A stretch of DNA of 64,000 nt from Bacteroidota bacterium (GTDB taxonomy: Bacteria; Bacteroidota; Bacteroidia; Bacteroidales; WCHB1-69): NCBI GenBank assembly GCA_029570835.1, contig JAKPTX010000255.1, positions 36,949 through 100,948 of the forward strand. The letters run 5' to 3'. The notes below the pieces were generated by a model that was not told the DNA's origin, did not search any database, and was given only the letters and a program-made list of their open reading frames with translations. The position numbers were made by a program, and so were the translations under genes. This document shows, piece after piece, positions 17,908-26,987 of the stretch (positions within the stretch are counted from its first letter, which is position 1; each line of letters starts with the position of its first letter).

Positions 17908-18669
17908 TTGTTCCTTATATTTTGTAATTTGTTCATAAACCTCTTTCCTGCGACGGTGGGAGATAGGAATCAATAAAGGTGTCTCATTTGTTGAATCACG
18001 AAGTTGGATCTGATTCTGAGTGTAGCTTTCTACGTGCATCAAATTGACTACGGTCTGACGATTTACCTGAATAAAAAGTGCCTGAGGTAGTTGTTTAAGG
18101 ATTTCGTCCAGACTACAATATTTGGTGTAGTTATTTTGGTCTGTAGTGTAAAAATAAACATAGTTTCCGTCAACAACAAGATGGGTGATATCGGCAACTG
18201 CAATAGTGTGCCATTCGTTTTTCTTTTGGACAATCAACTGTTTCAATGTTCCGCTTTCAATTTCAACAGGAATTGGAGTTCTGCTTTCTGCTGATTTCAA
18301 CTCTTTAAAGTAATTCAATGCATCTTTCAAACGTGCCTGATCAATTGGCTTTTCGAGCAAGTGGATCACTCCTTTGGAGATGAACTGATATCCTTCCACT
18401 GCATAACGCTGCGCGTGAGCCGTGATGATCACCACCAACGGTTGATGTTCGATCTGCTGCAATAACTCAAATCCACTGAGGTAAGGCATGTCAATATCCA
18501 GAAAAATGAGATCGATTTCAGGATGTGCGTTGATGTAGTGCAAAGCAGCAATGGGATCTTGAAACTCTTCCAATGATACCCACTCTTCCTCCTCCTTCAT
18601 TAGGTGCTGAATGATCAGGTGAGTGGCACGCTCATCATCAATAGTGATATATTTAAATCTCTCATTCAT
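17899..18669 (-). CDS. LytTR-family response regulator
   Basis: 256 residues. Receiver domain (about 1-120) with acidic pair D11-D12, phosphoacceptor D58 in FLDIDMP, and the conserved Lys in LLEKP. The C-terminal half (about 150-256) is a LytTR DNA-binding domain: ITHLVVDGNYVYFYT, SLDEILKQLP and FIQVNRQTVVNL are typical. It presumably pairs with the convergent kinase. thpR lies upstream with a 3-bp gap (18670-18672), so the transcript most likely runs from the upstream genes through this one. Target promoters are not evident in the window. Confidence 0.92.
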   Translation of the reverse strand: MNERFKYITIDDERATHLIIQHLMKEEEEWVSLEEFQDPIAALHYINAHPEIDLIFLDIDMPYLSGFELLQQIEHQPLVVIITAHAQRYAVEGYQFISKGVIHLLEKPIDQARLKDALNYFKELKSAESRTPIPVEIESGTLKQLIVQKKNEWHTIAVADITHLVVDGNYVYFYTTDQNNYTKYCSLDEILKQLPQALFIQVNRQTVVNLMHVESYTQNQIQLRDSTNETPLLIPISHRRRKEVYEQITKYKEQLS

Positions 18670-18672
18670 AGC

Positions 18673-19233
18673 TTATTGTGCAAATGGGAAAGTGGCTAAT
18701 TCCCGGTAAATAGGTCCATCCGAATGCAATTTACTTTGATACAAAATCAATTGATCTACATGAATTGTTTGTGTTTCTTTGGGTTGCAGTTTTGTAATCG
18801 CTTCGGAGAATTTTTTTTTGTTCTCTACCTTTCTGATTCGTCCAACGCTAATATGGGGAACAAAATTGCCATAATTGGGTTCAAATCCGATTTTGATTAG
18901 CTGGGGTTCAAGTATTTCAAAAAGATTTTTAAACAGTGTAAACTCTTCAAAGCCATACCAGATCACTTTGGGTGCGTAGCAACTGCCAAATAAGCCCAAA
19001 CGATTGAGTTCCAGTGTAAAAGGAGTTGCCTGTTGAGCGCAATTCTGAATTGCTTCTTGCAATGGATCAATCCATTGGGGAGGGGTTTTACCCAAAAACC
19101 GCAGTGTCAAGTGTTGCAGGTGTGGTGCCACCCAGGTAATTTGATCTCTTTGTAAATGTTCTCGTAAAAGGTTACTATTCTCCTGTAAAGAGGGAGAAAG
19201 TGTGACCGGTACAGCTATAAAAAGCCTTTTCAT
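18673..19233 (-). CDS. thpR: RNA 2',3'-cyclic phosphodiesterase (ThpR / LigT-like)
   Basis: 186 residues. A 2H-phosphoesterase with both catalytic motifs: HLTLRFLG (41-48) and HISVGR (127-132). The family opens 2',3'-cyclic phosphate RNA ends and was first described as 2'-5' RNA ligase; its physiological substrate in bacteria is uncertain. It overlaps the upstream gene by a single base (19233) and is followed after 3 bp by the LytTR regulator, so three genes are probably on one message from the promoter at 20154-20161. Confidence 0.93.
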   Translation of the reverse strand: MKRLFIAVPVTLSPSLQENSNLLREHLQRDQITWVAPHLQHLTLRFLGKTPPQWIDPLQEAIQNCAQQATPFTLELNRLGLFGSCYAPKVIWYGFEEFTLFKNLFEILEPQLIKIGFEPNYGNFVPHISVGRIRKVENKKKFSEAITKLQPKETQTIHVDQLILYQSKLHSDGPIYRELATFPFAQ

Positions 19234-20132
19234 TATTCAGCTACTCTTTCATGCGTAGTAATTTCGGCAAGGTAAAGTGCATGAATATGGAAAGGATCCC
19301 AACGGTAAACATGAGTTTCTGTAATTTGTCCCTCATCATTATAGAAATACTCATACACCGTTTCAGGTTGATCCTCTGCATTGAAAAGTTGAATTTTCTT
19401 GATCAATTTGCCTTGATATTCCTTCACTATTTTACCTTTTTTGTCCAGATCTTCCCACTCTGTAACCAGATCCCGGTTCAATTCGTCGTAAGTGAGATAT
19501 TGCGCATGAATTAGTGTGTTTTTATAGTTATAGGTCAAGATTTTGATTGGATTGCCATTTTCATCGTAGGAATAATCCACAGTACGGCGATCTTTATCCC
19601 GAATTTCGTTTTTTACCCATTGATTAACCCATCCATTTTCATCCCGATGGTAGATAACGGTACTCACAAGCTCCTCATATTCATCATAATGGGTCTCTTT
19701 AACCAATCTGTTATTCTGATATTCAAATTCAGTTTCAGTATAGTCAAAGCTTTCGTTTATGTAGTGATCTACTTGCATTAGAAGATCACCTTCGTAGATG
19801 TATTGGGTAGTGTAGACCGTATCATCTCCATAAAACTGTTCCATTTTCACAGTCATCCGTCCCGTTTCATCATATTGATAGGCGTTAAAATCTTCATATT
19901 CAATATCATCTTGCATATAGCGATGTTCTTCCCGTACCAATTCTCCTTTTTCATTGTATTTGTTTCGGATTTCCCGCACCAATTCACCATTTAGCTCATC
20001 ATAGTTCAACACTTGAACAACCTGTCCCATCTCATCTTCAACCTGAACAGTTTGCAATGTTTTTTCCTGACTAATTACTTCTTCTCCTTCCGGAGTAACT
20101 TCAAATCTTGTAACGTAGATATTATGTACCAT
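19233..20132 (-). CDS. repeat-containing protein, function unknown
   Basis: 299 residues from ATG 20132. The frame stays open 102 bp further upstream, but that stretch covers the promoter and a palindromic repeat, so it is not coding. No signal peptide is seen with this start (MVHNIYVTRFEVTPEGEEV). The body is a series of short beta-type repeats built on the pattern Y-(D/N)-E-x-G-x-(L/M)-(V/T), for example NKYNEKGELVREEHRY, YQYDETGRMTVKMEQ, YSYDENGNPIKILTY, FYNDEGQITETHVY, resembling YD/RHS-type or toxin-immunity-like repeats. It is highly acidic. It heads the operon with thpR and the LytTR regulator. Function cannot be assigned. Confidence 0.75.
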   Translation of the reverse strand: MVHNIYVTRFEVTPEGEEVISQEKTLQTVQVEDEMGQVVQVLNYDELNGELVREIRNKYNEKGELVREEHRYMQDDIEYEDFNAYQYDETGRMTVKMEQFYGDDTVYTTQYIYEGDLLMQVDHYINESFDYTETEFEYQNNRLVKETHYDEYEELVSTVIYHRDENGWVNQWVKNEIRDKDRRTVDYSYDENGNPIKILTYNYKNTLIHAQYLTYDELNRDLVTEWEDLDKKGKIVKEYQGKLIKKIQLFNAEDQPETVYEYFYNDEGQITETHVYRWDPFHIHALYLAEITTHERVAE

Positions 20133-20153
20133 GCTCTTAAGTAAAATAAACCA

Positions 20154-20161
20154 CAAAAGTA
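20154..20161 (-). promoter_or_regulatory. predicted promoter -7 element (TACTTTTG)
   Basis: TAnnTTTG match on the minus strand, 21 bp before ATG 20132. It supports the chosen start of the repeat protein and would drive that gene, thpR and the LytTR regulator. Confidence 0.6.
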
Positions 20162-20209
20162 TAAAAAAATATTGAGAAACCGTCATTGAGATTGGACTTG
20201 AAATTGCAA

Positions 20210-20240
20210 TTCGGGGCGCGACTTGAAGTCGCACCCCGAA
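20210..20240. repeat. palindromic repeat, short form (copy 1 of 3)
   Basis: Two 14-base arms, TTCGGGGCGCGACT and AGTCGCACCCCGAA, with one mismatch, separated by TGA. The same arms flank longer centres at 26087-26153 and 36837-36903. It lies just beyond the dnaK terminator on the minus strand. Confidence 0.8.
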
Positions 20241-20248
20241 TGCACGAC

Positions 20249-20285
20249 AAAAAAACCAGCCGCAAGATCACTCTTACGGCTGGTT
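20249..20285 (-). terminator. intrinsic terminator of dnaK
   Basis: On the minus strand a stem AACCAGCCG/CGGCTGGTT (9 bp) continues after one mismatch with AAGA/TCTT around a four-base loop and is followed by a T tract. It lies 35 bp past the dnaK stop codon. Confidence 0.9.
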
Positions 20286-20319
20286 CGCGTTATTGTTATT
20301 GTTATTGTATAATGGTGAA

Positions 20320-22251
20320 TTACTTCACTTCTTCAAAGTCAACGTCAGTTACGTGGCCATCCATGTTACTGCCCTGGTTGTCGGTAGTACCGCCTTGCTG
20401 TTGATTTCCATAGTCGAAATCTTGAGTGTGAGCAGAGGCGCCTTGTGCTTCGCCTTGTTGATACATCTTTTGGGAAGCGTTGTTCCATGCATTGTTCAAC
20501 TCGGTAGTAGCCTCATCGATGGCGCTGAAGTTCTTGTCTGCATGAGCTTGTTTTAGCTTTGCAGCAGCAGCTTCGATCAATGTTTTGTCTTCAGCTGGAA
20601 TCTTGTCGCCAAACTCTTTGAGTTGTTTTTCAGTGTTGAACACTAACGAGTCTGCATTATTGAGCTTTTCAACTTCTTCTTTCGCTTTATTATCCGCTTC
20701 GGCGTTGGCTTCTGCTTCCGCTTTCATTCTCTTGATCTCCTCATCTGTCAATCCGGAGGAAGCCTCAATGCGTATCTTTTGCTCTTTACCACTGGCTTTA
20801 TCCTTAGCGCTCACATTTAAAATTCCGTTGGAGTCGATGTCGAAAGTAACTTCGATTTGTGGAATTCCGCGCATCGCAGCGGGGATACCGTCAAGGTGGA
20901 AGCGTCCGATACTCTTATTTTGATTCGCCATGGGTCTTTCCCCTTGAAGGATATGGATCTCAACAGAGGTTTGATTATCCACAGCGGTAGTAAAGGTTTC
21001 TGTTTTCTTGGTTGGGATAGTTGTGTTGGCTTCGATCAAACGAGTCATCACACCACCTAAAGTTTCCAATCCGAGTGAAAGTGGAGTTACGTCTAAGAGT
21101 AAGATGTCGGTTACATCACCACTCAATACACCTCCCTGGATTGCTGCACCAATGGCTACTACTTCGTCAGGATTAACACCTTTTGAAGGTGCTTTGCCGA
21201 AGAAGTTTTCTACCACTTGTTGGATAGCAGGGATACGGGTTGATCCACCCACCAAAAGTACTTCATCGATATCAGATGTCTTGTAACCTGCGTCAGCTAA
21301 TGCTTTCTTACAAGGCTCAATAGTGCGTTGAATTAAATGATCAGTCAATTGTTCAAACTGTGCACGGGTCAGAGTGCGTACTAAGTGTTGAGGAATTCCA
21401 TCCACAGGCATGATATAAGGTAGGTTGATCTCGGTAGAAGTGGAGCTGGAAAGCTCAATCTTAGCTTTTTCAGCAGCCTCTTTCAAGCGTTGTAATGCCA
21501 TTGGATCTTTTCTCAAGTCGATATTATAATCTTTTTGGAACTCTTCTGCCAACCAGTCGATAATTTCGTGGTCAAAGTCATCTCCACCCAAGTGAGTATC
21601 TCCATTGGTCGATTTTACTTCAAATACACCATCTCCTAATTCAAGGATAGAGATATCAAAAGTTCCACCACCCAAGTCGAACACAGCCACTTTAGAGTCT
21701 GATTTCTTCTTGTCCAATCCGTAAGCCAATGCCGCAGCAGTAGGCTCATTGATAATTCTTTCTACCTTCAATCCTGCAATTTCTCCGGCCTCTTTTGTAG
21801 CTTGTCTTTGTGAATCACTAAAGTAAGCAGGTACAGTAATAACAGCTTTGGTTATTTCGGTTCCCAGGTAATCTTCAGCAGTTTTCTTCATTTTTTGAAG
21901 TACCATAGCTGAAATTTCCTGTGGAGTATAGAGTCTGTCATCAATTTTGATGCGTGGCATATTGTTGCTCGATTTCTCCACAACGTAAGGTATTCTTTCA
22001 CATTCTTTCGCAACTCTGTCGTAAGTTTCACCCATAAAACGTTTGATTGAATAGATCGTTTTTGTAGGGTTGGTAATCGCTTGTCTTTTCGCAGGGTCAC
22101 CTACTTTACGCTCATTTTCTCCAACAAAAGCCACAATCGAAGGAGTTGTTCTTCTTCCTTCGCTATTAGGTATAACAACAGGTTCGTTACCTTCCATAAC
22201 GGATACGCATGAATTTGTTGTTCCTAAGTCAATTCCAATAATTTTTCCCAT
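20320..22251 (-). CDS. dnaK: molecular chaperone DnaK (Hsp70)
   Basis: 643 residues, full length. ATP-driven chaperone of the cytoplasm. Nucleotide-binding domain begins [16 protein letters not shown] and contains [45 protein letters not shown] and [12 protein letters not shown]; the linker DVTPLSLG precedes the substrate-binding domain ([20 protein letters not shown]) and helical lid; the C-terminus ends VDFEEVK after a Gln/Gly-rich linker. It stands alone, without grpE or dnaJ next to it, and has its own terminator. No TAnnTTTG box is visible in the 320 bp upstream, so its promoter may be of another type, for example heat-shock controlled. Confidence 0.99.
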   Translation of the reverse strand: MGKIIGIDLGTTNSCVSVMEGNEPVVIPNSEGRRTTPSIVAFVGENERKVGDPAKRQAITNPTKTIYSIKRFMGETYDRVAKECERIPYVVEKSSNNMPRIKIDDRLYTPQEISAMVLQKMKKTAEDYLGTEITKAVITVPAYFSDSQRQATKEAGEIAGLKVERIINEPTAAALAYGLDKKKSDSKVAVFDLGGGTFDISILELGDGVFEVKSTNGDTHLGGDDFDHEIIDWLAEEFQKDYNIDLRKDPMALQRLKEAAEKAKIELSSSTSTEINLPYIMPVDGIPQHLVRTLTRAQFEQLTDHLIQRTIEPCKKALADAGYKTSDIDEVLLVGGSTRIPAIQQVVENFFGKAPSKGVNPDEVVAIGAAIQGGVLSGDVTDILLLDVTPLSLGLETLGGVMTRLIEANTTIPTKKTETFTTAVDNQTSVEIHILQGERPMANQNKSIGRFHLDGIPAAMRGIPQIEVTFDIDSNGILNVSAKDKASGKEQKIRIEASSGLTDEEIKRMKAEAEANAEADNKAKEEVEKLNNADSLVFNTEKQLKEFGDKIPAEDKTLIEAAAAKLKQAHADKNFSAIDEATTELNNAWNNASQKMYQQGEAQGASAHTQDFDYGNQQQGGTTDNQGSNMDGHVTDVDFEEVK

Positions 22252-22571
22252 AATTTCGTATTTATATAATGTTAATATTTAAATTGTTTTCTACACTTTT
22301 ATATAAACAAAAATGGTGCCAAACGAAAAGTTGGACCATAATTCTTCTTTTTTAGCTTTTTTTTCTTTTGAAATTAAAATAAAAGGGGGGACCATGACAA
22401 TTTGTCACTTTTTATTTATTTTTGTCAGGTGCGGGGAAACTATTCCTTTTCGGAAATGTGTGTCATACAGTGGGTCAAATTCTCTTGAAAATGTCTAAAT
22501 TGTGACGAATTGACGGAATGAATGCGATGGATACAAATAAGGGGGATGTTTTGTCACCCCCCCAATTATTT
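22252..22571. other. dnaK upstream intergenic region
   Basis: 320 bp without a credible gene. It contains the dnaK 5' region, a G6 tract (22385-22390) at the end of a T-rich then A-rich stretch, directly followed by a 13-bp palindrome TGACAATTTGTCA (22395-22407), and at the far end the hairpin listed separately. A 61-codon open frame (22313-22498) crosses the G tract but has no family resemblance. Confidence 0.5.
22541..22563 (-). terminator. possible terminator hairpin of the AsmA-like gene
   Basis: GGGGG (22541-22545) faces CCCCCCC (22557-22563) across an 11-base loop; read on the minus strand it begins 9 bp after the stop of the AsmA-like gene and is followed by TTATTTG. Could equally be a copy of the G-tract motif described in the findings. 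Confidence 0.45.
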
Positions 22572-25556
22572 TTATTCCAACTTCATTAATAACGCCTCCC
22601 TGATCATCTTCTTCAAGTTCAGCTGTTCGTTGGTGAACGCTTCCGAACGTGCCGGACGGAAATATTCGGCGTAACGTGGGATTACAGGGCGCACTTTGAG
22701 ATCATCCAATGTTCCTGAGACATCCACTCCGACGGAGACGACGATGGGCGATTCCACCAATGAAATGTGATAGATGAAACTCATGTCCAGGTTGTGCTTA
22801 CCACTGATTACCGCCCGATATTTGTCCATCTTGATGGAGAATGGATACACGTCAATCTCATTTTTGAAGAGGGTGAACTCGGCAGCAATAGAGTCGATCT
22901 TGTTTTCTGTTTTCTTATTGAACATCAATAGTTTAGAGATTTCTGTAAAGGTCTCCCCATCCATTAAAACCAAGTCCTGACCGCTGAGTGCCGCAGCACC
23001 GCGAATGGTGGATTTTTTGAGGTCATAGTTGGAGAAAAGATAGGTTTCTGCTACGAAATGAAATTCTCCCTTCCCTTTGAACGATTTCAGCATCGGCATC
23101 ATGGTGTCGATGTCGGGGAACATGGTTAATAGGTTCTCAATTTCGACATTCAACATGTGGTAATCGATACCAATAAAGAGGTGGTTTTTTCGAGGAGTTC
23201 GGTATAACGCGGTTACAATCACATCGCTTCCGGGGAGTGTCGCCTTGAGCCCGTCCAGTATCAGTTTACCATCTTTGACGTAAAGATCTCCCTTGATATT
23301 GCGGATAATACTTTCATTGAAAAGCGCCTGATCGATTCGGGTCTTCAACTTCAAGTTCATGTTCAGAGGCACCAGGAAAGGATCCCCTTCATTGCGTGGA
23401 GTAGGAGGGAGGTCCACCTCTTCACTGCCACTTTCCGCGCTGGTCAAATCCATAATTCGGTTGATGTCTGTCTTCGTAGAGACAAATTGAAAATCTCCCT
23501 GGAGAATGCCCTCATTTTTAAGATAAGGTTGTAGATTGGAAAGGGTTCCAATCAATGAAAAGTCAGATTCTCCTAAGATGATTTTACTCTCTTTAATCTG
23601 ATATTCATCCCTTTCAGCTTTTAAACTGATGGTTGGAATATAGATGGTTTCCGGGATTGTTGCCATTTTGACTTTCCCATTTGTCAATTGGATATCACCT
23701 ACAGGGTTCCACTGAAGCAGAGGGTTTGTCTCAGTGATTTTCTCATGGATGTTAAACTTGAGCGAGATGCCATCCGCAGCAATATCCATTTTACTATCTG
23801 CCTGACCGGTAGTAGCGGTTATTTGAGATGCCTTTAAATCAATATTGTACAAGTTTTGTTTGAGCTGACGTAATTCTTCCAGGGAAGCCTTTCCTTTGAG
23901 GTCGCTTAGCTCTGCATTGTCACTCTCCATTCTTCCTTTTAAGTGTCCAATTTGATACTCACAAGCAATTTTGAGCAGCTGTATCGAGTCCGTAAAGTTG
24001 GATCCTTCAATATGTAGGTCGGCATTGTTGAGGTTGAAATCGATCGATTTACCCATTGTTCCTTTCATCTGTGAAGAACTGATACGGGTTTCTAAAAACT
24101 GTTTTTTCTGATCATCTCCCCGTTGGTTCATCCTGAGGCTGATTTGCGCATTGGGAGTCTCAAAAAAGAGAGTGTCTTTTTCACCTACCAAACTAAAACG
24201 TTCCAGTTTCATCGTTCCTTGAAGGAGTAGGTTAGTCAAATTAACTGCTACAATATCATCCAAAGTGGTGTTGAGTTGGGTGTTCAAGGTCATCTTTCCG
24301 TTCACTTGATAACCCTCAGGTTCAGCAAATTCTTTGGAAAGTGTGGGTAAGTGCAGGTCTGCCTTTAGATTACCATTATACCGAACTGCATCGAAGAGTT
24401 CAGTGATCAACCCTTTCATCTCAAATTTTGAATCTAAGGTGTTGAATTTGAAGTCATTAACCTGAACACGACTCTCATCTTCCTGATTTAAGTCGATATG
24501 ATAGTTGAAGTCTCCAACTCCCTCTTTGAGGACAATGTTTTCTACTCCATCTATCTGAGCAACAAACTGTTTTAGCTTTAAATTCCCGCTGATTAACGGC
24601 ATCAAACTATCATTAAAAATACCGCTTACTTTCCCTTTGAGTTCTCCTTTTCCATCCATTTGGATTCCTTCCAGGCTTTTTCTTAAAAATAGGGGGATCA
24701 AGTCTATCGTTTCACGGATTGAATCGGTCTGTAGTGTATAATCCAGGTTCAGCACCATATCCCCGTTAGGATTATTTTCAATGGTTCCATCTACCTTAAT
24801 CCGGTTCTTTTGATGGTTGAGCTGTAAATCCTGAATGGTGATTTTACCGCTTTCCATGTGGTATCCCGCACCCAGTGACAAATCCATATCCCGATGTTCC
24901 CAGTAGATATCTTCACCCATTTTAAAGTAGAGATCCGGCGATTTGAGTTGGAGCATAGCTGTGAGCTCCTCCGGTGTCATTTCCAAATCTTGAAGTTTGA
25001 GATTCAGTGTCTTAGCATCGAAAAAGTATCCATTTTGATAATCGTTATAGCTGACATCACTCTCTTCCAGTTTCAAGGATTTCAAGGCGATCAGATCAAA
25101 CGGTTCAGACTCTTTTTTAGGCTCACTCTCTTTAAAAATATCAAAGTTAGCCCGACCGGTAGAGTCCACAAAAGCGGCAATTTTTGCTTTACGTATGGTA
25201 ACCCCGTCAACAAGCACTTTATTGTGAAAGAGCAATGCTTTCAGATTAAGTTCCGCATCTACGGATTGAGAAGCGAGTAGGGTATCCTGATCAGTCCCCG
25301 GTGTAGGATTAATCAGCGTTAGTCCATCAATTCGCAAGGCTACTTTGGGAAATGTGGAGAAAATGGTCAACTCCACCTCTTTCAGGTCTGCCTGACAGGT
25401 AATGTAGTTTTTAAGCTGAGAACGTACAATGGGGGTTAATCTTTTAGGGGTAACAATAATCCAGGAGATAATCACCGCGGCAATAATCAGCAGAGCGATC
25501 AATGATCCCAAGCTGATTCCTGTAATTTTTAATGCTTTTTTAAGTTTTGGATTCAT
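22572..25556 (-). CDS. AsmA-family inner-membrane protein
   Basis: 994 residues. One N-terminal membrane helix (about 12-34: ITGISLGSLIALLIIAAVII) anchors a large periplasmic beta-rich body. The segment after it, with IVRSQLKNYITCQADLKEVELT and FPKVALRIDGLTLINP, is typical of AsmA. The C-terminal part (KSTIRGAAALSGQDLVLMDG, ISGKHNLDMSFIYHISLVES, VSVGVDVSGTLDDLKVRPVI) is the AsmA-like C-terminal region. The AsmA/VPS13-like superfamily is implicated in lipid movement and outer-membrane homeostasis; the exact role of this member is unknown. A small lipoprotein gene lies 15 bp upstream on the same strand and is probably co-transcribed. Confidence 0.9.
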   Translation of the reverse strand: MNPKLKKALKITGISLGSLIALLIIAAVIISWIIVTPKRLTPIVRSQLKNYITCQADLKEVELTIFSTFPKVALRIDGLTLINPTPGTDQDTLLASQSVDAELNLKALLFHNKVLVDGVTIRKAKIAAFVDSTGRANFDIFKESEPKKESEPFDLIALKSLKLEESDVSYNDYQNGYFFDAKTLNLKLQDLEMTPEELTAMLQLKSPDLYFKMGEDIYWEHRDMDLSLGAGYHMESGKITIQDLQLNHQKNRIKVDGTIENNPNGDMVLNLDYTLQTDSIRETIDLIPLFLRKSLEGIQMDGKGELKGKVSGIFNDSLMPLISGNLKLKQFVAQIDGVENIVLKEGVGDFNYHIDLNQEDESRVQVNDFKFNTLDSKFEMKGLITELFDAVRYNGNLKADLHLPTLSKEFAEPEGYQVNGKMTLNTQLNTTLDDIVAVNLTNLLLQGTMKLERFSLVGEKDTLFFETPNAQISLRMNQRGDDQKKQFLETRISSSQMKGTMGKSIDFNLNNADLHIEGSNFTDSIQLLKIACEYQIGHLKGRMESDNAELSDLKGKASLEELRQLKQNLYNIDLKASQITATTGQADSKMDIAADGISLKFNIHEKITETNPLLQWNPVGDIQLTNGKVKMATIPETIYIPTISLKAERDEYQIKESKIILGESDFSLIGTLSNLQPYLKNEGILQGDFQFVSTKTDINRIMDLTSAESGSEEVDLPPTPRNEGDPFLVPLNMNLKLKTRIDQALFNESIIRNIKGDLYVKDGKLILDGLKATLPGSDVIVTALYRTPRKNHLFIGIDYHMLNVEIENLLTMFPDIDTMMPMLKSFKGKGEFHFVAETYLFSNYDLKKSTIRGAAALSGQDLVLMDGETFTEISKLLMFNKKTENKIDSIAAEFTLFKNEIDVYPFSIKMDKYRAVISGKHNLDMSFIYHISLVESPIVVSVGVDVSGTLDDLKVRPVIPRYAEYFRPARSEAFTNEQLNLKKMIREALLMKLE

Positions 25557-25571
25557 AATGGGAATAGAAGG

Positions 25572-25958
25572 TTACTGAACTTTTTGAAATGTATAAACTT
25601 TGCCGAATTCATCCTTGTAAATAAGTTTATCAGTGGTTAGAGTGGTTAGGGTGTAGATTTTTGTAACACCGCCTCCCATCTCTATTTCGTGAAATAAAGT
25701 CAGTGTGGATCCGCTTAAATTCCAGGTAAACTTTTGTCCTTCCTCTTCGGCAACATCCTCGGAGGTGTCCCAACTTGCACCTGTTCCACCTTGATCGTAA
25801 CGATAATACTCATCTCCGGGGTATTCAGGTGAAGCAAAAGGGGAGGGTCTCGACCACTTTCCAATTAGTAGTTCAACGTCAAATGAGGGTTTAATACAGG
25901 ATTGGAACCCCGCAATAAGGCTAACCAGAACTAATATAAGGATGATTTTACGTTTCAT
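25572..25958 (-). CDS. small lipoprotein, lipocalin-like
   Basis: 128 residues with lipoprotein leader MKRKIILILVLVSLIAGFQS before Cys21. The mature part begins LLIGKWSRPSP and runs through WDTSEDVAEEEGQKFTWNL, STLTLFHEIEMGG, YTLTTLTTDKLIYKD to VYTFQK, the G-x-W start and short strand pattern seen in Bacteroidota lipocalin-like (DUF) lipoproteins. No function can be given. It has a good promoter box 20 bp upstream and precedes the AsmA-like gene by 15 bp. Confidence 0.8.
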   Translation of the reverse strand: MKRKIILILVLVSLIAGFQSCIKPSFDVELLIGKWSRPSPFASPEYPGDEYYRYDQGGTGASWDTSEDVAEEEGQKFTWNLSGSTLTLFHEIEMGGGVTKIYTLTTLTTDKLIYKDEFGKVYTFQKVQ

Positions 25959-25978
25959 AAACTTTGTATTACAACCTG

Positions 25979-25986
25979 CAAAAATA
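25979..25986 (-). promoter_or_regulatory. predicted promoter -7 element (TATTTTTG)
   Basis: TAnnTTTG match on the minus strand, 20 bp before the lipoprotein ATG at 25958. It probably serves the lipoprotein and the AsmA-like gene. Confidence 0.65.
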
Positions 25987-25992
25987 TAAAAA

Positions 25993-26020
25993 ATTACGAA
26001 TTACGAATTACGAATTACGG
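25993..26020. repeat. heptamer tandem repeat, unit TACGAAT
   Basis: About four units of period 7 directly upstream of the lipoprotein promoter. The unit recurs at 41758-41780 and, in reverse complement, at 45149-45187. Confidence 0.85.
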
Positions 26021-26086
26021 AATCGTGAATTTTATAATCTTGACAAGATTTGGAGTGAAAAGTTTAATGATCAATCTACTTGGGCT

Positions 26087-26153
26087 ACTCGGGGCGCGAC
26101 TACTACTCATGTAGCTCACTACTCAGTTCATAACTTGAAGTCGCACCCCGAGT
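26087..26153. repeat. palindromic repeat, long form (copy 2 of 3)
   Basis: Arms ACTCGGGGCGCGACT and AGTCGCACCCCGAGT enclose a 37-bp centre with three ACTACTC-like elements. It is closely similar to 36837-36903, including the leading TGGGCT, and shares the arms with 20210-20240. It lies downstream of ccsA and upstream of the lipoprotein gene. Confidence 0.85.
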
Positions 26154-26154
26154 G

Positions 26155-26197
26155 AACCTTCTACCTTCTACCTTCTACCTTCTACCTTCTACCTTTA
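26155..26197. repeat. heptamer tandem repeat, unit CCTTCTA
   Basis: Five to six units. It ends 4 bp from the ccsA stop codon, so on the message of ccsA it reads as purine-rich TAGAAGG repeats in the 3' untranslated region. The same unit stands in the same position behind the RocB-like gene (45191-45220). Confidence 0.85.
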
Positions 26198-26201
26198 TCC
26201 T

Positions 26202-26987
26202 TTAATAGACGTGTATACTTTTCGCTGCTGCGGGGAGGTAGTTTACTCCAAACCAGCACATTAATAGCATCAAAAAGGCGAGAATTAATATAATTAGCGT
26301 GATTCGATCATTTTGATTTTTGAATTTCCTATAGTGCAGATAGAGTAGATACATGAGCCAGGTGATCAATGCCCAGGTTTCTTTGGGGTCAAAACTCCAA
26401 TAGTGTCCCCACGCTTCTTTAGCCCACATGGCACCAAAGATAATCCCAAAGGTGACGAAGGCAAATCCGATGTATACCAGGTTGTCGATAATGTTGAGGC
26501 TTTGATTATTCCAACGCTTCTTTCTCATTTGATACAATCCTTTTAATGAGAAAAGGGTAGCGATACTCAACATCGAATAGGCAAAAATATAGACAATGAC
26601 ATGGGGAACAAACCAGTAGCTTTGGAGAGCCGGCATAAGTGCGGTGTCAAAATTTTCAGGATAGATCATATTGAAAACCAGAAACAGGTCTGCCATCAGG
26701 ACGCTGAAGATAAGTATCCATTTATATTCCCATCTCAAATAGAGGATTGACCCAACAAAGAGGAGGAAAAAGGCGTACCATAAGCGCGTTTCTCCCAAAG
26801 TTCTCAAAGGTGCATGTCCCACTTTATACCATAATACGCCAATATAAAACCCCAACCACAATATGGCTATAGTTAAAAAGACCAATGGTACCCTTTTATC
26901 TTTCTCCAAGAAAGCAAGTAAAGCTGCAATCAGTCCAATCAGCACTATAGAGCCGGCAACAATATAATAGGTGATTAAATTATCCAT
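26202..26987 (-). CDS. ccsA: cytochrome c biogenesis protein CcsA
   Basis: 261 residues from ATG 26987. Multi-spanning membrane protein of the CcsA/CcmF/CcmC haem-handling family with the WWD-like haem motif in MWAKEAWGHYWSFDPKETW and flanking histidines (VPHVIVYIF, YLHYRKF). With ResB it forms the system II machine that moves haem outward and attaches it to apocytochromes c. An in-frame start at 27005 exists, but 26987 gives the shortest overlap with the upstream resB-like gene (8 bp) and a normal N-terminus (MDNLITYYIV). The message ends in a heptamer repeat tract. Confidence 0.92.
   Translation of the reverse strand: MDNLITYYIVAGSIVLIGLIAALLAFLEKDKRVPLVFLTIAILWLGFYIGVLWYKVGHAPLRTLGETRLWYAFFLLFVGSILYLRWEYKWILIFSVLMADLFLVFNMIYPENFDTALMPALQSYWFVPHVIVYIFAYSMLSIATLFSLKGLYQMRKKRWNNQSLNIIDNLVYIGFAFVTFGIIFGAMWAKEAWGHYWSFDPKETWALITWLMYLLYLHYRKFKNQNDRITLIILILAFLMLLMCWFGVNYLPAAAKSIHVY

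Noticed and set aside
20133..20234. N-terminal extension of the repeat protein up to 20234
   Set aside because: It would translate the palindromic repeat and the promoter; ATG 20132 follows a good -7 box.
22313..22498. 61-codon open frame upstream of dnaK, with a leader-like stretch around the G tract
   Set aside because: No family resemblance, poor start context, and the hydrophobic look comes from the T-rich repeat motif.
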